Source: Cafeteria roenbergensis
Lineage: Eukaryota > Sar > Bigyra > Bicosoecida > Cafeteriaceae
Reading direction: 5' to 3'
Assembly: GCA_008330645.1 (NCBI GenBank)
Contig: VLTN01000045.1
Coordinates: 235,602 to 299,601 of the forward strand
Length of the DNA: 64,000 nt
A program made the translations under genes and the position numbers. How positions within the stretch are numbered: the first letter of the stretch is position 1; the number at the start of each line of letters is the position of its first letter. Below the pieces are notes generated by a model. That model was given only the letters and a program-made list of their open reading frames with translations. It was not told the origin of the DNA and did no database searches. Below, piece after piece: positions 59,105 through 64,000 of the stretch.

Positions 59105-62100
59105 TCACCGCATACGCTCCACCTGCTGTCGCAGGTACTGCGTCTGCCCGATCAGCTGGGTCGCCAGTCCCTTGGCGATGACCTCGTTCAGCCTCGACAG
59201 CCAGCGAAAGGCCCAGCGCGCACGCTCCCTCGGCCGGTCACCAAAGGCCGTGTCCGCCACCTTCTTGAGGAAGGCGAAGGCCGCCGGTCCCATGCGTCCC
59301 GTGGTCGTGATGACGAAGGGCACAATGGAGCTCAAGTTGTCCTTTGTAGCTGAGCTCTTCTTGTACTCCCTCATCTTGTCATTCTCACGGCGCTCGAGAA
59401 AGGCGTCCATGTTCTGCAGGCCCTGCGTCACGTAGGACTTGCTCACCGCCGAGGTGATCTGCACGTCGACGAGACGGGTGGTCTCGAAGTCGACGTGCTC
59501 CCGCAGGTCCGGTCGCTTGCGCGCGGCCTCGCTGGACCCCGGCTGGGACCCGAAGCGCGCCTGCCCGTCCTGCCAGCTGGAGGGCTCCACCACCGACTGC
59601 AGTCCCGCCGAGCGCACCGCCGCGTGCAGGACGTCGCGGACGTCGTTGTGCGCCCGGATGGTGGAGCCCTTGCCGCAGCGGCAGCGCGCCAGGTGATGTG
59701 CCACGCCCGAGACCCCGCCGATGTGGACGGTGCCTCTCGCGGTGGTGTCCCGCTGCACGCACGCGCAGTTGATCGACACGCCGTCCGGCACCACGTGGTC
59801 GGCCTCGGAGGCTCCGATGCGGTAGCGGGTGACCACCGCGAACTCCTCGTCTGTGAGCCCGCGGGGCCCCATCATCGTGTTGCGGAGCCAGTAGTGCGTT
59901 CCCGGCACGCACGCCTCTCGGAACGCGACCAGGTCGCTCATGACGCGCAGCATGGCCGGGTTGTCGATGTTGGCGACACGCTTCTCCGGCGTGCCCTTGG
60001 CCAGCGCCTCGGCCCTGCAGCGTGCTGTGCAGGCCCTGCGCGCCTTGGCCAGACGGCGCAGGAAGACACACTCGTGCTTGATGCGCAGCATGTCGTCGTG
60101 GTGCAGCATCAACTTGCGCTGCCAGGGCGCCTCGGTCTGCTCGTTCGCCCGCGCCGTCACCCCGTCGCCGTACAGGCACTTCCGGAGCTTGGCCTTCAGC
60201 TCGCCCGGCAGCTTACCCAGGGTGTCGGGCAAGAAGCCCTCGAACCCTGTCGCTGCGGCCAGGCAGCGGGCTCCCTTGCAGGCCCTGATGAACTCCTCCA
60301 CCAGGTTTGCAGTTGCCTCCATGTCAACCGAGAACTCGTCGTCAGATCCGAGCTCCATCATCACCTCCAGCGCCAGCTCCTCGATCTCGGCGCGCAGCTC
60401 TTCCAGGCCCTCGACAGCCCCCGCGATGTCCGACCTCCACACGTGCGCCAGCTGGTAGCGCTTCTTCACCCTGGCGGCATGAAGGTCGGCCTCCTTGCCC
60501 ACGACGCAGTCCTTGTCCGGCCTGAAGTACCGTGCCTCGGTGCAGGCGTCCTTGTACTCCTTGCTGTCCCGCTCGTAGTCCCGGTAGGCTCCCTTGGCGA
60601 CCTCCTCGCATCGCAGCAGGATGTCGCCCACCTCCTTGGTCGCATCGCTGCGGTCTGAGCGCTTCAGCGCCCGCATCACGAGTTTCTTGAGCGAGATGCC
60701 CTTCCAATTGGGGTCGTTGCCATCCGCGTCCGCGTCGGGTCCGTCCCTGGCCAACCCGATCGCCGGTGTTCGCCTGACCGAGTAGACCTGTGCCGCATCC
60801 GCTCTCGGCTGTGCGGCATCAGATGTCTCTTGGCCGGTTGGAGCGCCAGCCGCACTAGCTGCCGCTGCGCCGCCGCCGCTCGTCGTCATCTCGGTCGCCG
60901 CTCCCGCCGCGCTGGCGGCAGCCGCACCTCCACCGCCCGTCTGGCCTCCGCCTGTCGGTGTTGGCTGATGCTCCGGTTCAGCCGCTCCCCCCGTACCGCT
61001 GACGAGCCAGCCGTCCAGCGTACCTGCAAGCTGTTGCCCGTGCGCCGGCCCCTCCTCGCAGTCCTCCTTGGACTCGCTCTCTCCGACCGCCGGGTGGTCC
61101 ACCCACGGCGTGCCGCCCGCTGCAGCAGCCGCCGCACCTGACTCATCCTCCGCTTCCGCCTCGCCGGCGTTGGCTGGTCCCGCTCCGGCACCACTCCCCG
61201 ACGCCGGCTCTCCTTCGCCTCCACCAGTGTCGGCCCCGTCAAGGGCCTCCTCCGGCGGTGGTGCCATCTCGAACCGCCCTTTCCGCATGTCCCGAACGGC
61301 CTCGATGAAGCCCGCTGTCGCCTCGAAGCGGAACTGCGCCACGCCAGGCAGGCCCATGCCGCCGGCTTTGCAGCCCTTGCTCAGCATCTTTGCCAGCCTC
61401 ATCTGAGCGTAGCCTCCCTTCTTCAAGGCCGGGTTGGACGCTGCCGATGCGAGCCGAGTCACACCGTCGGCTTCCCGGCCCAGGAGCGCCCACCACGCCT
61501 CCCGCCTTGCGTGCTCGTCCGGCAGCCCCCGAACAAGCGCCTCGATGGCCTTGGACATGGCCTCACGGAAGCCGTCCTCGGTCACCGTGCACATCTCGTC
61601 CGAGAGCGCGTGGCCGATCGCATCCAGCTCCGTCTTGTGCGCCACTGCCGACAGGTTGGCCAGCAGCGCCGCGTGGAACACCGCCAGCTCCTGGCCCGCC
61701 GCCGCACCCGCTGCTCTGTGCAGGTAGCTGAACTTCTGGCCCACCACTGACAGCAGCAGGTGGTGCGCCCGCTTGAGCCCGCAGACCTCGATGCCCGCGA
61801 GCAGGCGCTCCGCCGCCGGCCCGAACTCCTTCTCTAGTCGCTTCATCGAGTGCTCAAGTGCCACCTCCGGCGGGAGTTCCTCCCCCACAGGACACTGCAG
61901 CACCGCCACGCTCCGTTCGGTGAGGTGGCACCCCTCCAGCACCGAGGGTGGGGACCCTGGATCGTCCCTACTCCGCTTCATCACCCGCTGAATTCTGGCC
62001 TTCGTTTCCTCGCGCTGTCCACGTTTGCACAGCACCTGGGTCTTGCTGGTGTTCATCCGCAGCCCCACCGTGCTGAGCCGCTCGGCCAGCATCTGGGCTG

Positions 62101-63130
62101 CCTTGAAGGCGCTCCTCCTCGGGCCCACTAGCGTCGTGTCGTCGGCCATCTGCAAGATGAGCACATCTGGGAAGGCGCGCCTCACCTCGTCCACCAGGGG
62201 GTGCACTGCGATCGCAAACAGTGCGCCCGCTGCCGGGTCACCTTGACGCACGCCCCTGTTGGACTTCAGCTCAAAGACCTCGCCCTCGTCCGTGGCAAAG
62301 AAGAGCGGGCTGGACGAGCCGTACAGCGCCAGCACCGCCGGCACGAGCTTCTCGTCCAACCGCCGCACCTCCTCGATCATCGCGCGTCTGGAGACGGAGT
62401 TGTAGGCGTTGGCCATGTCCAACGCTACCACCACCGTTTTGGCTCCTCCCTCCTCGAACGCGGTGCGGACAGCATGGACCAGCCTGCACGACCCGTCTCG
62501 GCAGCCCAGGAACTGGAAGCGCAGCTGGTCCAGCAGTCCGTGCTTTCCCAGGATGGTGTTCACCACCTTGCCCACCAGCTTGCCCAGGCCCGATACCATG
62601 GCCACCGGCCTGATCTTGCCGTTGCCCTTGGGAATCGCCATCAGGGTTGACGACCCGAGGACCCTGCGCTCCTCGGCAGAGAGGTCGTTCCTCAACGCCC
62701 TTCGGACAAATGACACGAGCGCATCCAGGTCCTTCTCGGCGATGTTCTCCAGCTGCTTCGCGACCATGCCGTCCGGGCCCACGGCCTTCTTGTGCGGCAT
62801 CGACTGAATCGCCGCCGACACCATTTCCCGAAGCTCGGAGTCGGTGAGGTCCGGCGCTTCTCCCTCCACTGTGCCGTCGACCACCTCCTCCTCGCTCGGG
62901 TGCAGGCTCATCAACGCTTCCAGCGTCTCCATGTCCTGCGCGACGGTGCCCGCCGATGCCATGCTCTTCGCCAGGTCCTTGGCGGAAGTGCCGTTTTGAC
63001 GCCGCAGATACGCCTTCAGGGCCGCTACCGTGGTGAACTGCACCCTTATTCCCGCCGCTTGCTCGACGGTCGGGTGGCCCTCCGCGTTGCCTCTGCGCCC
63101 AGCACCCGCCAGGGACGCCGCCGCTGCCAT
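59105..63130 (-). CDS. Retrotransposon ORF2: reverse transcriptase with C-terminal restriction-like endonuclease
   Basis: A 1341-residue intact ORF from ATG 63130 (the frame is open back to 63361). RT motifs run in order: GKIRPVAMVSGLGKLVGKVV, LRFQFLGCRDG, VVVALDMANAYNSVSRRAM, VRQGDPAAGALFAIA and the catalytic ILQMADDTTL (Asp330/331). A Gly/Ala-rich linker follows (about 690-790). The C-terminal part has a long helical region, then VPDGVSINCACVQ, the Zn-type HHLARCRCGKGSTIRAHND and the nuclease core RPDL...RLVDVQIT. This is the domain order of target-primed retrotransposons such as R2, which nick DNA with the RLE and prime cDNA synthesis there. RLE elements often insert site-specifically, which may explain the stack at 58371-58915. 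It overlaps the end of ORF1 only as open frame; the ATG lies 47 bp after the ORF1 stop. Confidence 0.92.
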   Translation of the reverse strand: MAAAASLAGAGRRGNAEGHPTVEQAAGIRVQFTTVAALKAYLRRQNGTSAKDLAKSMASAGTVAQDMETLEALMSLHPSEEEVVDGTVEGEAPDLTDSELREMVSAAIQSMPHKKAVGPDGMVAKQLENIAEKDLDALVSFVRRALRNDLSAEERRVLGSSTLMAIPKGNGKIRPVAMVSGLGKLVGKVVNTILGKHGLLDQLRFQFLGCRDGSCRLVHAVRTAFEEGGAKTVVVALDMANAYNSVSRRAMIEEVRRLDEKLVPAVLALYGSSSPLFFATDEGEVFELKSNRGVRQGDPAAGALFAIAVHPLVDEVRRAFPDVLILQMADDTTLVGPRRSAFKAAQMLAERLSTVGLRMNTSKTQVLCKRGQREETKARIQRVMKRSRDDPGSPPSVLEGCHLTERSVAVLQCPVGEELPPEVALEHSMKRLEKEFGPAAERLLAGIEVCGLKRAHHLLLSVVGQKFSYLHRAAGAAAGQELAVFHAALLANLSAVAHKTELDAIGHALSDEMCTVTEDGFREAMSKAIEALVRGLPDEHARREAWWALLGREADGVTRLASAASNPALKKGGYAQMRLAKMLSKGCKAGGMGLPGVAQFRFEATAGFIEAVRDMRKGRFEMAPPPEEALDGADTGGGEGEPASGSGAGAGPANAGEAEAEDESGAAAAAAGGTPWVDHPAVGESESKEDCEEGPAHGQQLAGTLDGWLVSGTGGAAEPEHQPTPTGGGQTGGGGAAAASAAGAATEMTTSGGGAAAASAAGAPTGQETSDAAQPRADAAQVYSVRRTPAIGLARDGPDADADGNDPNWKGISLKKLVMRALKRSDRSDATKEVGDILLRCEEVAKGAYRDYERDSKEYKDACTEARYFRPDKDCVVGKEADLHAARVKKRYQLAHVWRSDIAGAVEGLEELRAEIEELALEVMMELGSDDEFSVDMEATANLVEEFIRACKGARCLAAATGFEGFLPDTLGKLPGELKAKLRKCLYGDGVTARANEQTEAPWQRKLMLHHDDMLRIKHECVFLRRLAKARRACTARCRAEALAKGTPEKRVANIDNPAMLRVMSDLVAFREACVPGTHYWLRNTMMGPRGLTDEEFAVVTRYRIGASEADHVVPDGVSINCACVQRDTTARGTVHIGGVSGVAHHLARCRCGKGSTIRAHNDVRDVLHAAVRSAGLQSVVEPSSWQDGQARFGSQPGSSEAARKRPDLREHVDFETTRLVDVQITSAVSKSYVTQGLQNMDAFLERRENDKMREYKKSSATKDNLSSIVPFVITTTGRMGPAAFAFLKKVADTAFGDRPRERARWAFRWLSRLNEVIAKGLATQLIGQTQYLRQQVERMR

Positions 63131-63177
63131 GGTGCCATGCTGTAAGGTGGGCTCGAGCGCCACCGGCACGTGCTCGC

Positions 63178-64000
63178 TCACCGCCTTGCGCTGCCGCAGT
63201 TGTCCGCGGCAAAGGCCTCGCCGAAGGTGCACTGCCGGAGCAGCGCCTTGATGTACCACTGCACCCACTTCTTGGAGGGACATCCGTGTCTCAGAAAGGC
63301 TCCCTTGGCGAGGCTGTCCGGAGAGCTGGTGGAGCACCGCTTGCACCGCCCGTCCCCACACGCCCTCTCTCCGTCGGAGAGTGGCGTCTCGTTGCCTCCT
63401 GCTTCCGCCATCGCTCCCGTCACGTCCTCCGCGTCATCTCCCTCCAATCCGTGGCTTGCATCCATGCCACCCTCCTCGCCCGTCGGTGGCTCCGCTGTCC
63501 GGTTCGCTCCGGCCAACTGCCCTGCGACTCCTGCCGCCGCCGGCACCTCCACCTCGAGCTGCGGCATGGTGCTGTGAACCTGTCCTACACTCGGGTCCAC
63601 CGCCACGTTTGCAGCCGATGGGCCCAGCTCTCCACCAGTTGCGCCCGCCTCCTCCGTCGACTCGTCCTCCTCCCTACTCGCCTCCTCATCATCCGCCGCC
63701 GGGTCATCCTCCACCTCCCCCGATTCACCACTGTCCACCGTCGACCCCTCTAGCCCCGCACTGGCTGCGCTGTCGCCCGCCAGCGACCCGTCCTCCTCCT
63801 CGTCCGAGGCACCATCATCCTCTGGCGTCTCGCTCCTCGGACTCCATCCTCCGTCGTCCATTGTCTCCTCGACTTGGTCCTGGCTGGCTGCGCTGTCGCC
63901 CGACATCTGCCAGTCCTCCTCCTCATTCGCCTCGCCGTCGTCCTCCGACCCCTCGTCACTGGCCTCGTCCGTTGTGCCATAGTCCACGGAGCCTCTGGTC
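63178..64000 (-). CDS. Retrotransposon ORF1 (acidic, with C-terminal Cys cluster), 5' end outside window
   Basis: The frame is open from the right edge to a stop at 63178-63180. The visible ~275 residues are extremely acidic and contain a duplicated block (about 60 residues) marked by GDSAAS, seen as SGDSAASQDQVEE and AGDSAASAGLEG. The end has a Cys/His cluster, ACGDGRCKRC followed by FLRHGCPSKKWVQWYIKALL, possibly zinc-binding. No standard ORF1 RNA-binding (RRM or CCHC gag-like) domain is seen. The ORF2 frame overlaps it for 184 bp in a different frame, so ORF2 may be made by reinitiation or frameshifting. Confidence 0.7.
   Translation of the reverse strand, partial: TRGSVDYGTTDEASDEGSEDDGEANEEEDWQMSGDSAASQDQVEETMDDGGWSPRSETPEDDGASDEEEDGSLAGDSAASAGLEGSTVDSGESGEVEDDPAADDEEASREEDESTEEAGATGGELGPSAANVAVDPSVGQVHSTMPQLEVEVPAAAGVAGQLAGANRTAEPPTGEEGGMDASHGLEGDDAEDVTGAMAEAGGNETPLSDGERACGDGRCKRCSTSSPDSLAKGAFLRHGCPSKKWVQWYIKALLRQCTFGEAFAADNCGSARR

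Larger units (their letters stand above)
58915..64000 (-). mobile_element. Copy E: long RLE-type non-LTR retrotransposon, runs off the window
   Basis: On the minus strand it reads: acidic ORF1 (63178 to the edge), ORF2 with reverse transcriptase and restriction-like endonuclease (59105-63130), and a ~190-bp 3' UTR ending at 58915. There are no LTRs and no apurinic endonuclease ahead of the RT in the visible part. The RT followed by a C-terminal CCHC and PD-(D/E)XK nuclease places it near the R2/NeSL/CRE-type clades. ORF2 is intact, so the copy may be active. The 5' end is outside the window. Confidence 0.9.

Noticed and set aside
1-64000. tRNA or rRNA genes
   Set aside because: No cloverleaf-like or rRNA core sequence noticed on either strand by eye; a tRNAscan-SE and Infernal run would be needed to be sure.

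Overview
The window is a piece of nuclear genome from a GC-rich, gene-dense single-celled eukaryote. The evidence is spliceosomal introns in most genes (GT-AG, nearly all with a GTGAG donor and a CAG acceptor), N-terminal signal and transit peptides, and eukaryote-only families (SPB1, MAT1, NDUFAF5, a peroxisomal acyl-CoA oxidase, F-box, a prominin-like protein). The composition and the type of retrotransposon fit a microalga such as a haptophyte or pelagophyte. That placement is a guess from general character, not from a marker gene.

Positions 1-49800 are compact host DNA. In order it holds: a secreted protein cut by the left edge (-); an Ala-rich protein (-); seryl-tRNA synthetase with an added eEF1B/GST-C-like tail (-); a secreted Cys-motif protein (+) followed by a 17-bp minisatellite; a DxD glycosyltransferase (-); a small membrane protein (+); a membrane-anchored trypsin-fold pseudoprotease (-); a mitochondrial carrier (+); a 1511-residue prominin-like five-pass protein (+); a serine carboxypeptidase (-); a LisH/WD40 protein (+); two tandem aldo-keto reductases (-); acyl-CoA oxidase with a likely PTS2 signal (+) followed by a 32-bp repeat; MAT1 of TFIIH/CAK (-); NDUFAF5 (+); a giant HAD 5'-nucleotidase-like protein (+); an ER DnaJ protein (+); SPB1 (-); a very small spliced gene (+); and an F-box protein (-). 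Neighbours are often divergent over 150-450 bp or convergent with gaps as short as 15 bp. They belong to unrelated processes, so no operon-like logic is apparent.

Positions 49800-64000 are accessory in character and visibly lower in GC. There is a 13-repeat ankyrin gene whose repeats are nearly identical in DNA, and the first exon of a second ankyrin gene cut off by a retrotransposon fragment. Next comes a 1159-residue gene with a P-loop NTPase and a C-terminal PD-(D/E)XK-like nuclease motif, resembling the Crinkler/RHS class. It is followed by a stack of four head-to-tail copies of one non-LTR retrotransposon. All five copies of this element in the window are on the minus strand and share the same 3' end. 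The rightmost copy has an intact reverse transcriptase/restriction-like endonuclease ORF and runs off the window.

The strongest candidates for something undescribed are the NTPase-nuclease gene enclosed by copies of one retrotransposon family, the SerRS-GST-C fusion, the prominin-like protein with a very large first ectodomain, and the catalytically dead membrane protease. Coordinates of spliced genes span first to last coding base, with exons given in the text.
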